Assembly: GCA_016199325.1 (NCBI GenBank)
Contig: JACQGW010000144.1
Span: forward strand, 1-30,671
DNA: 30,671 bases
Reading direction: 5' to 3'
Source of the DNA: Chloroflexota bacterium
GTDB lineage: Bacteria > Chloroflexota > Dehalococcoidia > JACQGW01
Under the pieces are notes generated by a model. It was not told the DNA's origin, ran no database searches, and worked only from the letters and a program-made list of their open reading frames with translations. Of this stretch, positions 8,078 to 15,394 are shown one piece after another; within the stretch, counting starts at the first letter, position 1, and the number at the start of each line of letters is the position of its first letter. The position numbers and the translations under genes are program-made.

Positions 8078-8347
8078 CGCACGCTCCTACCGTGATACTG
8101 GCCTACTATACCGTGTTACTATCGCTCATTCAGGGTGATCTGACAAGTGGTTGTACGGGCGGGCAAGTTACTACTGACAGACATGAGAAAGACCGGCTAG
8201 CCGAACGGAACGTTCGGCAGAGCCCAGGGGCTCTTGTCAACGGCCTGAGGAAACCTGCTGGTATGATAGCACATTGGACAATCCATGTCGAGCTCCCTAT
8301 CGACTGCTCATCTGCCGGCTTGCTGTCCGAAGCCCATGCCTCTGCCA
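8078..8347. other. Intergenic region upstream of XRE gene with 8-bp palindromic hairpin
   Basis: 270 bases without a supported gene. Contents: the probable XRE promoter (8118-8146) and a perfect inverted repeat GCCGAACG (8200-8207), loop GAA, CGTTCGGC (8211-8218). The hairpin has no T-run after it on either strand, so an operator or structured RNA is as likely as a terminator. A TATGAT sequence near 8261 lacks a well-placed -35 box. I see nothing else. Confidence 0.5.
8118..8146 (-). promoter_or_regulatory. Probable promoter of the XRE gene
   Basis: On the minus strand a -35 box TTGTCA (8146-8141) is followed 17 bases later by GATAGT (8123-8118). Downstream, related words ATAGTAACACGG and TATAGTAGGCC lie before the AGGAG site and could serve as an autoregulatory operator; that part is inference. 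Confidence 0.45.
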
Positions 8348-9220
8348 TCACAACGGATGGGCGATCGGCCGCCTGCGCTCGAACGTGTAGACACTGGTGA
8401 AGCCGGCCCGCCGGAGGCAGGTCCGCACGCGGTCGATGCCGACCCCGAGGGCCGCCGGCTCGTGGGCGTCGGTGCTCGTAGTCACGACGGCGATGCCCGC
8501 CTGGCGCGCCAGCTCCAGGATCGCCGTCTGCGGGTGCGGCTCGGGGTCGCCGCCCCGGAAGGGTGCCGCACTCACCTCGATCCCGACGCCGCGGTCGGCC
8601 ATCAGCGCCAGCACCGGCTCGACGAGGCCGACGTGGGCCTGGAGCAGCGCAGCGCCGTACGCCTCTGCGCCGTACCGGCGGTAGACGTCCAGGTGGCCAA
8701 TGGCGTCGAACAGGCCCGAGCGGACGGCTCGCTCGGCGGTCCAGTAGTAGCGCTCGCAGACCTGGCGGGCGGTGTGGCGGGCGAAATAGGCGCGCGCCTC
8801 GTCCGGATTCGTCAGCGCGACGAGGTCGACGCAGTGGACCGAGCCGAGGACGAAGTCGAAGGGATGGCGGTCGACGAAGCGGGCCAGCGCCTCTTCGAGG
8901 TCCGGATGGTAGTCGATCTCGACGCCGAACCGGACGCCGAGCTGGGGGAACGCTTCCCGGGCCCGCAAGACGTCCTCGTGGTATCGGCCCACCCAGTCGC
9001 CGCCGACGTGGACCCGCTGCCCGCCGACGACGACCCAGTTCTCCCAGGGCCGTGCCGGGTGGGCGTCGTAGTGCGGCGTGAAGCAGATCTCCCGCAGGCC
9101 CATCTCGACCGCCCGGCGACAGAAGTCGTCAATCGAGCCCGCCGCGTCGATGGAGTGGTCCGAGTGGACGTGGTAGTCGAACGTCGGTTCCAGGTTCAAG
9201 GTCCACAGTTCAGAGTTCAC
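8348..9220 (-). CDS. PHP-domain phosphoesterase, HisK-type histidinol-phosphatase-like
   Basis: 290 residues from a GTG at 9220, which lies four bases after the methyltransferase stop. The metal-binding signature of the PHP fold is complete to the eye: HVHSDHS at the N-terminus, FGVEIDYHPD, DFVLGSVHCVD, GHLDVYRRYG and TSTDAHEPAALGVG. The family hydrolyses phosphate monoesters with a multi-metal centre. The closest textbook member is histidinol-phosphatase HisK (last-but-one steps of histidine synthesis), though PHP proteins of this size also act on other small phosphates. No other his gene is near. The codons before the first motif (NSELWTLNLEP) come from a GGTTCAAGGTC-type repeat, so the natural start may have been replaced and the N-terminus should be treated with care. 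Confidence 0.85.
   Translation of the reverse strand: MNSELWTLNLEPTFDYHVHSDHSIDAAGSIDDFCRRAVEMGLREICFTPHYDAHPARPWENWVVVGGQRVHVGGDWVGRYHEDVLRAREAFPQLGVRFGVEIDYHPDLEEALARFVDRHPFDFVLGSVHCVDLVALTNPDEARAYFARHTARQVCERYYWTAERAVRSGLFDAIGHLDVYRRYGAEAYGAALLQAHVGLVEPVLALMADRGVGIEVSAAPFRGGDPEPHPQTAILELARQAGIAVVTTSTDAHEPAALGVGIDRVRTCLRRAGFTSVYTFERRRPIAHPL
9186..9219. repeat. GGTTCCAGGTTCAAGGTC-type short repeat at the PHP gene start
   Basis: Imperfect 6-7 base units (GGTTCC AGGTTC AAGGTC CACAGTTC AGAGTTC) occupy the first 11 codons of the PHP gene. The same family, in the opposite orientation, forms the 3' end of miaB (11871-11945). Confidence 0.65.
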
Positions 9221-9224
9221 GTGC

Positions 9225-10028
9225 CTATCGCTTCCAGGCGAAGATGTACTCCAGGGGGATCTCTTGCTCGAAACGTCCTGCCGGGTCCAGGGCAACCAGC
9301 GTCTTCCGAAGGTCCTCCTCGAAGTCCTGCAGCCGTTCGCTCAGCCAGGCCCGCTTGCAGTAGGACGTCGAGTACAGGTGGCCTGCAATGGAAGGGATAT
9401 CCCAGGTGTGGCGGAAACGGATCTCGTTCCGCTCCACATCCGAAAAGCCCGAGCGGGCCAGGGTCTCCTCATGGCGCTCGGTGGGGGAGACGAACACGCC
9501 CGATCCAGCGCGACGCTCCTTGCCCAGCCACCGCTGGACGACGGCCACGACCGCCTGCTCCCAATCGTTCGCGCCATTCCAGAAGCTGGGGATGGCCGCC
9601 ACCACGATGCCCCCGCCCGGCTCCAGCACCAGATGACACCGTTCGAGGACGGTCGCGCGGTCCATCCAGTGGAAAGACGCACCAAACGTGACAAGCCGAA
9701 AGCTGCCGAGCTCCAAGGTGATCTGCTCGGCGGGCAAGACCCGCCAGCAGACGTTTTCGATACCCGCGGCCATCCCCTGTCGCCGGGCTTCGGCGGTCAT
9801 TTCGGGGCTCACGTCGATGCCCACGACCTTCTGGAACCTGGCGCTGAGGGGAAGGGAGAGCTGCCCCGTGCCACAGCCGACGTCCAGGAGGCGGCCCGTA
9901 CCGTCGAGGTGGAAGGCGTCTGCGATGATGGCGATGAGCTGCTCTGGGTAGGGGACGCGGTAGCGCGCATAGTAGGAGGCCGTGTCTGCGAAGAGGTCGC
10001 TGCTAGCGGGATGCCGCACCAAATGCAC
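9225..10028 (-). CDS. Class I SAM-dependent methyltransferase
   Basis: 267 residues. Motif I is LLDVGCGTGQLSLPL (about residues 42-56), motif II VVGIDVSPEM, motif IV region LVTFGASFHWMD, and the post-I strand VLEPGGGIVVAAIP. This is the Methyltransf_11/25 small-molecule type also seen in ubiquinone/menaquinone-like methyltransferases and in many proteins of unknown substrate. The N-terminal FADTASYYARYRVPYPEQL is typical of a subfamily that methylates small organic acids or unknown metabolites (trans-aconitate-methyltransferase-like); this is only a hint. Its ATG at 10028 lies three bases after the stop of the ST7-TPR gene, and its stop is four bases before the PHP start, so the three genes are surely one transcript. 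The shared function is not evident. Confidence 0.88.
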   Translation of the reverse strand: MHLVRHPASSDLFADTASYYARYRVPYPEQLIAIIADAFHLDGTGRLLDVGCGTGQLSLPLSARFQKVVGIDVSPEMTAEARRQGMAAGIENVCWRVLPAEQITLELGSFRLVTFGASFHWMDRATVLERCHLVLEPGGGIVVAAIPSFWNGANDWEQAVVAVVQRWLGKERRAGSGVFVSPTERHEETLARSGFSDVERNEIRFRHTWDIPSIAGHLYSTSYCKRAWLSERLQDFEEDLRKTLVALDPAGRFEQEIPLEYIFAWKR

Positions 10029-10031
10029 GGG

Positions 10032-11795
10032 TCAGACGGACTGCCTGGCGAGCCAGGCGAGGACGCCGGGCGTAGCGCGCCAGGACGCCATCAGCTCGGC
10101 CGCACAGACGGCGGCCTCGCTCTCGTCGCCGAAGCCGACGGTCTCCGGGAGCCGGCGCGGCAGCCGCTTTGTGCCCAGGAGATAGCCCGGAACGTGGGGG
10201 TTACTCGCCTTCGCGTCCGCCAGCAGTCTGCGCGCGCGGGGAGTGTCGCCCTGAGCGCGATAGGCGTGGAGGACGCGGCTATAGTGCCAGATGGCTGAAG
10301 CATCCTGGCGGTAGCGGTCGAGAAGCCGCCGAATCTGGGCGTCGTCGCCGGTTTCGAGGAGCCAGACGAGCAGGACATAGCGCACGCCCTGGTTGTCGCC
10401 CGGGTTCAGCCTGAGCATCTCCCAGGCGTGATCGACCGCCTCGGCGCGCTTGCCCACCTCCCACAGCGCCTGAGCCAGCCCGAGGCGCGCCCGCATGTAC
10501 GGCCGGGTCTCGAGGATCCCCCAGAAGTGACCGGCGTTCTCCTCGAAGAACTCCCTACCCAGGGCGCGCTCGCCTGCGGCGACGCCCTTCGCGTAGAGAT
10601 CAGCCGCCTCCTCGGCGCTGCGTGCAGTCTCGTCTGCCAGCAGGACGTAGGCGTCGGCGCAATCCGGGGAGATCTCCAGCGCCTTTCGGGCGAGCCTCAC
10701 CCGTTCCCTGGGGTCCGGCGACTCCCAGGCGTCGTACATGATCGACTGGGCTTGATCGATGCGTCTCTCGGCCGTCCGCCGGGGCGGACCGCCCTGGCGG
10801 AGCGCATCCTGCAGAAAGGCATTGGCTTCCTCGATTGAGGCGAACTCCTGCCCGGTGAGGAGCGCGCCGATGTCGGCCAGTGCCCTTTCCGCGGCGAAGC
10901 GCCCGCCAAGGATCGAGGGAAGCGCCCCAGCGTCCGCCGGCGCGCCGGGGACGAGGTGCGAGAGATCCCCCGCCAGCCGCCCGGGTTCGGCGAATATCGC
11001 CCGCGCCTCGGGCGTCATGGCCTCGACCAGCGCCCAGGCAGACTGGTCGCCCATGAAGCGAGGATCGGCCTCGAGAACCGTCTTCAGCGCGTCCGGGGCC
11101 ACGTCGGACCGGTAGAGGCCGCGGGCCAGCAGCTTGACCGAGATATCCCACGTGAACCCCACCGGATCCCGGCTCTGGCAGAGGATACCGTACACAGCAT
11201 CGGCCAGCTCGCGGTTCCTGCCTGCCACCGCGGCATCATCACGTTGCTGGCGGGGCTCGAACCGCGCCTCGACGCGTCCGGCCCGGGCGTCACGCACCCG
11301 GACCAGCAAGGAGTCCCCCGGGCTTGCACGGTTCTCCATGAGGTAGCGGAGGAGACGATCGGGCATCGAGCTGCCCCACATGCCCTCGCCGAAGAACTCG
11401 ACCGACAGGACCACCTCGTCGCCGTCGGGAAGCGAAACCTGGACAGGCCGCTCAGCCCTGCGCTTCTCCACCTCGAAGAAACCGGGCCAGAGGGCCTCCC
11501 GCACCTCGGCGGGGCAGATCAGCCGGTGATCCGCGAGCTCCTGTTCAGTGAGGGGGATCCGGAGCAGGCTGCCCTGAACGAGATCCGGCAGATAGCCGTA
11601 GCGACCATCACCCAAGCTGATGAGCTGCCGCCCCTGCCCGAGCGCGCCCCGAATGGTCCCCTTCGGGTTCCGGGTGGTGACAGGGCGGCGGCGATTGACC
11701 TCGTCGAAGATCTCTCGAAACGTCAGCGGACGTCCCGCCGCCTGCATCACCTCGTAGACGAGATCCGCGTAGCTTGGCTCGTTCCCGGACACCAT
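10032..11795 (-). CDS. Winged-helix (HARE-HTH-like) plus ST7-like TPR protein
   Basis: 587 residues in three parts. Residues about 8-75 (YADLVYEVMQAAGRPLTFREI, then RNPKGTIRGALGQ, then GDGRYGYLP) resemble the HARE-HTH winged helix found at the ends of restriction, HB1/ASXL and RNA-polymerase-delta-like proteins. Residues about 85-330 are a middle region I do not recognise. Residues about 360-560 are a TPR array of the ST7-like family, recognisable by IMYDAWESPDPRERV, ENAGHFWGILETRPYMRARL, LRLNPGDNQGVRYVLL and SNPHVPGYLLGTKRLP. TPRs bind proteins and the HTH suggests nucleic-acid contact, so a regulatory or adaptor role is likely but unproven. GAGAGG precedes the ATG. It sits 17 bases after miaB and three before the methyltransferase, in the same direction. 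Confidence 0.82.
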   Translation of the reverse strand: MVSGNEPSYADLVYEVMQAAGRPLTFREIFDEVNRRRPVTTRNPKGTIRGALGQGRQLISLGDGRYGYLPDLVQGSLLRIPLTEQELADHRLICPAEVREALWPGFFEVEKRRAERPVQVSLPDGDEVVLSVEFFGEGMWGSSMPDRLLRYLMENRASPGDSLLVRVRDARAGRVEARFEPRQQRDDAAVAGRNRELADAVYGILCQSRDPVGFTWDISVKLLARGLYRSDVAPDALKTVLEADPRFMGDQSAWALVEAMTPEARAIFAEPGRLAGDLSHLVPGAPADAGALPSILGGRFAAERALADIGALLTGQEFASIEEANAFLQDALRQGGPPRRTAERRIDQAQSIMYDAWESPDPRERVRLARKALEISPDCADAYVLLADETARSAEEAADLYAKGVAAGERALGREFFEENAGHFWGILETRPYMRARLGLAQALWEVGKRAEAVDHAWEMLRLNPGDNQGVRYVLLVWLLETGDDAQIRRLLDRYRQDASAIWHYSRVLHAYRAQGDTPRARRLLADAKASNPHVPGYLLGTKRLPRRLPETVGFGDESEAAVCAAELMASWRATPGVLAWLARQSV

Positions 11796-11812
11796 GGCTG
11801 CCTCTCAGTGCC

Positions 11813-13243
11813 TCAGCGCTCGACCAGCGGGGTTTCACCGTTGAGCATGGGGATCACCACTCTGGCCCCCGAACCTTGGACCTTGAGCCCGGCGCTCGGA
11901 CCCTCCGCCCCCAGACCCTGGACACTGGACCGCAGACCTTGAACCATCGCCCCCTGGAGCGACCAGGGGCTTGCCCTTTCGATGCGAACGTCGACGAACT
12001 GGCCAGTCAGATCGGCCGGGTCCTCGAAGAAGACGAGCTTGTTCGTGCGGGTCCTGCCCCGCCACTTGCCCTTGACCTCCTCTTCGACGAGCACCTCGAC
12101 GGTCCGGCCGACGAGCGGCGCGTTGATCCGCTCGGCAATGCCGGCCTGGAGCTCCTCGACGAGGTGGAGCCGTCGCTTCTTCTCCTCCGCCGGCACGTCG
12201 TCCGCCAGCTTGCGGAAGGCGAACGTCCCCGGCCGCGGCGAGTACATGGCGACATGGACGACGTCGAACTGAACCTCCGCCAGCAGACGATAGGTCCCCT
12301 CGAAGTGCGCCGCAGTCTCGCCAGGAAAGCCGACGATGACGTCGGTCGAGATCGCGGCGTCCGGGATCGTCGAGCGGATGCGGTCGATCAGGTCGCGGTA
12401 CTCGGCCACCGTGTAGGTCCGCCGCATGGCCCGCAGGATCTCGTCGTGGCCGGCCTGGACGGGAACGTTGATGTGCTCGCACGCTTTCGAGAGCCGGGCG
12501 ACGGCGTCGAGCAGCTTTTGCGACATGAAGCGCGGGTGCGAGGTCAGGAACCGCATGCGGGCCAGTCCTTCGATCTCGCTCAGGCGCACGAGCAGGTCGG
12601 CCAGATCGCCATTGTCGGTGCGGTCGAGCCCGTAGGCGTCGACGGTCTGGCCCAGGAGGGTGATCTCCTTAATGCCGGCCCGAGCGAGGGCGTTGACCTC
12701 GAAGGCGATCTCGTCCAGGGGGCGACTGCCCTGTCGGCCGCGCCGGAAGGGGACGATGCAGTAGGTACACATCTCGTCACAGCCCTTGATGACCGGCACG
12801 AAGGCCGTCGGGCCGCGCGGCGTCGGCGGCGGCGGGTAGTACCCGCTCTCCGCGTAGACGGCGATGGCATCGGTCGCCGCCTCGGCGTTGCGCCGGGCGA
12901 TGATCTGGAAGAGCGGCTCGAAGACCTGCGGCCGCATGAAGACGTCGACGTGCGGGAAGCGCCTCCGGAGGTCGCTCTCGACACGGGGACCGCCGACCAT
13001 GCAGCCCATCAGGCCAACGACGACCTCGGGCCGGCGGGCCTTGAGCTTGCGGAGCGCGCCCAGCTTGCTGGCCACCCGGTCTTCGGCGCCCTGGCGCACG
13101 ACGCAACTGTTGAGCACGATGACGTCGGCCGAGTCCTCGTCGGGCGCTTCGATGAAGCCGAGCCGCTCCAGCTCGCCGCCGAGCCGCTCGGAGTCTGCCT
13201 CGTTCATCTGGCAGCCGACGGTCCAAATGTAGAAGCGATGCAT
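11813..13243 (-). CDS. miaB: tRNA-2-methylthio-N6-isopentenyladenosine-37 synthase (radical-SAM methylthiotransferase)
   Basis: 476 residues from ATG 13243, preceded by GGGGGAC. The N-terminal UPF0004 domain has the three cluster-binding cysteines C11 (VGCQMNEADS), C47 (LNSCVVRQ) and C81 (MGCMVG). The radical-SAM motif CxxxCxxC is C155, C159, C162 in KGCDEMCTYCIVPF. The C-terminal TRAM domain is about residues 368-432 and ends at PWSLQGAMV, where the family normally stops. MiaB adds a methylthio group to i6A37 of tRNAs reading UNN codons. RimO and MtaB are related, but GCQMNEADS and the GQTVDAYG segment favour MiaB. The last 44 residues are encoded by a GGTTCAAGGTC-type repeat and are probably a recent extension. 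The gene begins just after tRNA-Ser and its hairpin, with no room for a clear promoter of its own. Confidence 0.9.
   Translation of the reverse strand: MHRFYIWTVGCQMNEADSERLGGELERLGFIEAPDEDSADVIVLNSCVVRQGAEDRVASKLGALRKLKARRPEVVVGLMGCMVGGPRVESDLRRRFPHVDVFMRPQVFEPLFQIIARRNAEAATDAIAVYAESGYYPPPPTPRGPTAFVPVIKGCDEMCTYCIVPFRRGRQGSRPLDEIAFEVNALARAGIKEITLLGQTVDAYGLDRTDNGDLADLLVRLSEIEGLARMRFLTSHPRFMSQKLLDAVARLSKACEHINVPVQAGHDEILRAMRRTYTVAEYRDLIDRIRSTIPDAAISTDVIVGFPGETAAHFEGTYRLLAEVQFDVVHVAMYSPRPGTFAFRKLADDVPAEEKKRRLHLVEELQAGIAERINAPLVGRTVEVLVEEEVKGKWRGRTRTNKLVFFEDPADLTGQFVDVRIERASPWSLQGAMVQGLRSSVQGLGAEGPSAGLKVQGSGARVVIPMLNGETPLVER
11871..11945. repeat. GGTTCAAGGTC-type imperfect repeat forming the 3' end of miaB
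   Basis: Read on the minus strand this is a run of related words: GGTTCAAGGTCTG, CGGTCCAGTGTCCAGGGTCTGG, then GGGCTCAAGGTCCAAGGTTC. It encodes the repetitive tail VQGLRSSVQGLG...GLKVQGSGA of MiaB. It is the same family as 9186-9219. Confidence 0.7.
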
Positions 13244-13261
13244 GCGTCCCCCAGAATCAAA

Positions 13262-13285
13262 CGGCCCGTCCAGGAGGACGGGCCG
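13262..13285 (-). terminator. Hairpin between tRNA-Ser and miaB, probable (leaky) terminator
   Basis: Perfect 10-bp stem CGGCCCGTCC / GGACGGGCCG with a 4-base loop. On the minus strand it is followed by TTTGATTCT, a weak T-rich tail. It lies 13 bases beyond the tRNA CCA end and about 19 bases before the miaB start codon, so any miaB transcript starting at the tRNA promoter must pass through it. Confidence 0.65.
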
Positions 13286-13297
13286 ACCACGGCATGA

Positions 13298-13392
13298 TGG
13301 CGGAGGGACCGGGATTCGAACCCGGGACAGAGGTTTTGGCCCCTGTAACCGCTTAGCAGGCGGCCGCACTAGACCAACTATGCGATCCCTCC
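13298..13392 (-). tRNA. serV: tRNA-Ser (anticodon GCU)
   Basis: The minus strand folds as a class II tRNA. The acceptor stem is GGAGGGA with TCCCTCC, followed by discriminator G and an encoded CCA (13300-13298). The D-arm region is GCATAGTTGGTCTAGTGC. The anticodon stem GCCGC/GCGGT encloses the loop CTGCTAA, giving anticodon GCT (GCU in RNA), which reads AGC/AGU serine codons. A long variable arm (about 20 bases) follows, then a T-arm CCGGG-TTCGAAT-CCCGG. The long variable arm and anticodon agree on serine. Promoter at 13440-13469, hairpin downstream. The gene symbol follows E. coli usage. Confidence 0.97.
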
Positions 13393-13439
13393 GTGGGCCT
13401 CGGGAGAGCGATCCGACACGCGGCTTTCCCTTGACCAGA

Positions 13440-13469
13440 AGTATACCACGACGGAATGGCCCAGGACAA
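13440..13469 (-). promoter_or_regulatory. Promoter of tRNA-Ser
   Basis: On the minus strand TTGTCC (13469-13464), an 18-base spacer and TATACT (13445-13440), placing the start about 40 bases before the mature tRNA. It is divergent to the folE promoter 30 bases away. Confidence 0.65.
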
Positions 13470-13499
13470 GCGGGTTCGGCAGTTGCGGTTCGGCTGTGG

Positions 13500-13528
13500 T
13501 TGACCGGTCCGGGTTCCGCTGCTATAAT
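13500..13528 (+). promoter_or_regulatory. Near-consensus sigma70 promoter of folE
   Basis: TTGACC (13500-13505), exactly 17 bases, then TATAAT (13523-13528). This is one of the best promoter matches in the window. The expected start is near 13535, giving a leader of about 57 bases to the folE ATG. Confidence 0.85.
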
Positions 13529-13539
13529 CTCTGAGCGTG

Positions 13540-13568
13540 CCTGTCAGGCTGACGGACGGCCTGGCAGG
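13540..13568 (+). promoter_or_regulatory. Hairpin in the folE 5' leader
   Basis: CCTGTCAGGC (13540-13549) pairs with GCCTGGCAGG (13559-13568) with one G-U pair and a 9-base loop, right at the expected 5' end of the mRNA. It ends before the probable ribosome site GGCGGGAA. It does not match a riboswitch I can name, and may stabilise the mRNA or bind a regulator. Confidence 0.5.
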
Positions 13569-13591
13569 TGATTTGGCGGGAACATCGCGAC

Positions 13592-14188
13592 ATGATCAAC
13601 AACCTTGCAACGCGAATCGACGGACGGATCATCGACCGGGAACGGATCAAAGGCGCGGTGGTCGACATTCTCGAGGCCATCGGCGAGGACCCGACGCGAG
13701 AAGGGCTTGCCGACACGCCTCGACGTGTTGCCGATATGTACGCCGAGATCTTTTCCGGGCTGGCCTGCGACCCCCGGGAGGTGCTGCGCGTCGGCTTCGA
13801 GGAGGGCCACCAGGAGATGGTCATCCTGCGGGATATCCCCTTCCACTCGATGTGCGAGCACCACATCTTGCCCTTTCACGGCGTCGCCCACGTCGGCTAC
13901 ATCCCGAACGGGCGGGTCGTGGGCATCAGCAAGATCGCCCGCGTGGTCGACATCCTGGCGTCACGGCCGCAGCTCCAGGAGCGACTGACCGGCCAGGTTG
14001 CCGATACGCTGGTGGAAGGGCTCGACCCCAAAGGAGTTGCCGTCGTCATCAAGGCGCAGCACATGTGCATGAATATGCGGGGGATCAAGAAGCCCGGGAC
14101 GATGGTGGTCACCTCCGCCAACCGGGGGATCTTCCGCCGCAACGCCGTGACCCGCGCTGAGTTCATGTCGCTCATCGACGATGCCTGA
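13592..14188 (+). CDS. folE: GTP cyclohydrolase I (FolE type 1A)
   Basis: 198 residues from ATG 13592; an alternative GTG at 13568 would add eight residues but lies inside the leader hairpin. The enzyme opens and rearranges GTP to 7,8-dihydroneopterin triphosphate, the first step to tetrahydrofolate (and, in many bacteria, to queuosine). Zinc ligands are present: C88 and H91 in [10 protein letters not shown] and C159 in HMCMNMRG, with the same 71-residue spacing as the E. coli C110/C181 pair. The [21 protein letters not shown] stretch, of which the last part is the family signature, and the C-terminal TSANRGIF are intact. A strong promoter precedes it. No other fol or queuosine gene is adjacent, and a 75-base gap separates it from the acyltransferase gene. 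Confidence 0.96.
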   Translation: MINNLATRIDGRIIDRERIKGAVVDILEAIGEDPTREGLADTPRRVADMYAEIFSGLACDPREVLRVGFEEGHQEMVILRDIPFHSMCEHHILPFHGVAHVGYIPNGRVVGISKIARVVDILASRPQLQERLTGQVADTLVEGLDPKGVAVVIKAQHMCMNMRGIKKPGTMVVTSANRGIFRRNAVTRAEFMSLIDDA

Positions 14189-14263
14189 TCCCACGGTCGG
14201 CCTTCAGCCAGGCTTTCAGTTCGGTCCCCCGCCGCGGCCAATGGGCTACGTCCGGGAGCTTGC

Positions 14264-15265
14264 ATGCTGAGCCTTTCGTCTCTGACGGTGCGCCCCGAAA
14301 CCTTTGCTTCGCTGTCCTCGCGCTGGGACCACCTCTGGCCGGGCCCGGCCGCGCATCCGATCTTCGGCCAGCCGGCCTGGCACGAGGTCTGGTGGCGCCA
14401 CTTCTCGGACGGCTATCAGCTCCTGCTGCTGGCGGTTCGCCGCGACCAGGCGCTGCTCGGCGTCGCCCCCCTGAAGCAGCGGGACGGCACCATCTCGTTC
14501 ATCGCCGGCCCCGAGGTCACCGACTTCCTCGACGTCGTCGTCGCGCCGGCCGCGGAGCCATCGGTCCTCGACGCCCTGACCGCATTCCTGGCCGAGCAGG
14601 ACGCGCACACGCTGGACCTCCAGTCGCTGCGGCCCGATTCGGCGACGCTGGCCGGGCTGCCCGACCGTTTGCGGCGAGCCGGCTGGACTGTGTCGATCGC
14701 CGACGAGGACACATCCCCGGCCGCCGACCTGCCGGCGACGTGGGATGGACACCTCGCCTCCCTCAGCCAGAAGGACCGCCACGAGCTGCGCCGGAAGCTC
14801 CGCCGCTTGAACGAGCAGGCCGATGTTCGGATGGTCAGCCTGACGGATCGCGGGGCCATCGAGGCGAATCTTGACGACTTCTTCCGCCTGCATCGCTTGA
14901 GCCGGCCCGACAAGGCCGAATTCATGACGCCACAGATGGAGGCGTTCTTTCGGGATCTTCTCGGCACGCTCGCCGACCGCGGAAAGGTTCGCCTGGGCTA
15001 CCTGGAGATCGGCGGCGTTCGCGCCGCCGCTGCCGTTTCCTTCGAGACCGAGCGCGAGGTCTTGCTGTACAACTCGGGATACGATCCGGCATTCGCCCAC
15101 CTGAGCATCGGGCTCCTGCTCAAGGCGCTCGGCGTGAAAGGGGCGATCGAGCGTGGGAAGAGCCGCTACGACTTCCTGCGCGGCAACGAACGGTACAAAT
15201 ACGATCTGGGTGCCCGCGACGTCCCACTCCGGCGCCTGATCGCCCACCGCTCAGGCTCGCCGTAG
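14264..15265 (+). CDS. GNAT/FemAB-like acyltransferase (BioF2-like, CelD type)
   Basis: 333 residues from ATG 14264 after GGGAGC. The N-terminal HPIFGQPAWHEVWWRHF, the central LSQKDRHELRRKLRRLNE and the C-terminal YLEIGGVRAAAAVSFE, LLYNSGYDP and YDFLRGNERYKYDLG are hallmarks of the double-GNAT group labelled BioF2-like or cellulose-biosynthesis CelD. Characterised relatives are few. FemAB homologues add amino acids to peptidoglycan or lipids, and other members sit in exopolysaccharide loci. Its place before a GT4 gene and murE fits an envelope role, which is inference. The TAG stop coincides with the first bases of the dispersed repeat element that follows. Confidence 0.8.
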   Translation: MLSLSSLTVRPETFASLSSRWDHLWPGPAAHPIFGQPAWHEVWWRHFSDGYQLLLLAVRRDQALLGVAPLKQRDGTISFIAGPEVTDFLDVVVAPAAEPSVLDALTAFLAEQDAHTLDLQSLRPDSATLAGLPDRLRRAGWTVSIADEDTSPAADLPATWDGHLASLSQKDRHELRRKLRRLNEQADVRMVSLTDRGAIEANLDDFFRLHRLSRPDKAEFMTPQMEAFFRDLLGTLADRGKVRLGYLEIGGVRAAAAVSFETEREVLLYNSGYDPAFAHLSIGLLLKALGVKGAIERGKSRYDFLRGNERYKYDLGARDVPLRRLIAHRSGSP

Positions 15266-15372
15266 CGCCCGTCGAACACTGACGCATGACGTAATGACGC
15301 ATGACGTAATGACGCATGACACACGAAATCGGCAAGCCGCATCCATCAAGATCAGTGCGGCATGCCACCAGT
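15264..15372 (+). repeat. Dispersed element, copy 1 (109 bases, with TGACGCATGACGTAA units)
   Basis: It matches 29628-29720 along its whole length, with the same order of blocks: AGCGCCCGTCGAAC, an array of TGACGCA/TGACGTAA units, then GAAATCGGCAAGCCGCATCC and a diverged 30-base end. This copy has one extra 15-base unit. It begins at the stop codon of the acyltransferase gene and ends 23 bases before the GT4 start. Confidence 0.85.
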
Positions 15373-15394
15373 CTGCACAAAGGGGGGTGAGATC

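Noticed and set aside
13298..13392. tRNA-Ser(GCU) as the substrate reason for its place beside miaB
   Set aside because: MiaB acts on i6A37 in tRNAs reading UNN codons; this tRNA reads AGY and is expected to carry t6A37, so adjacency does not imply substrate.
15280..15320. Array of TGACGCATGACGTAA units considered as a CRISPR
   Set aside because: Units are 7-15 bases with no unique spacers and no cas genes; it is a minisatellite within a dispersed element.
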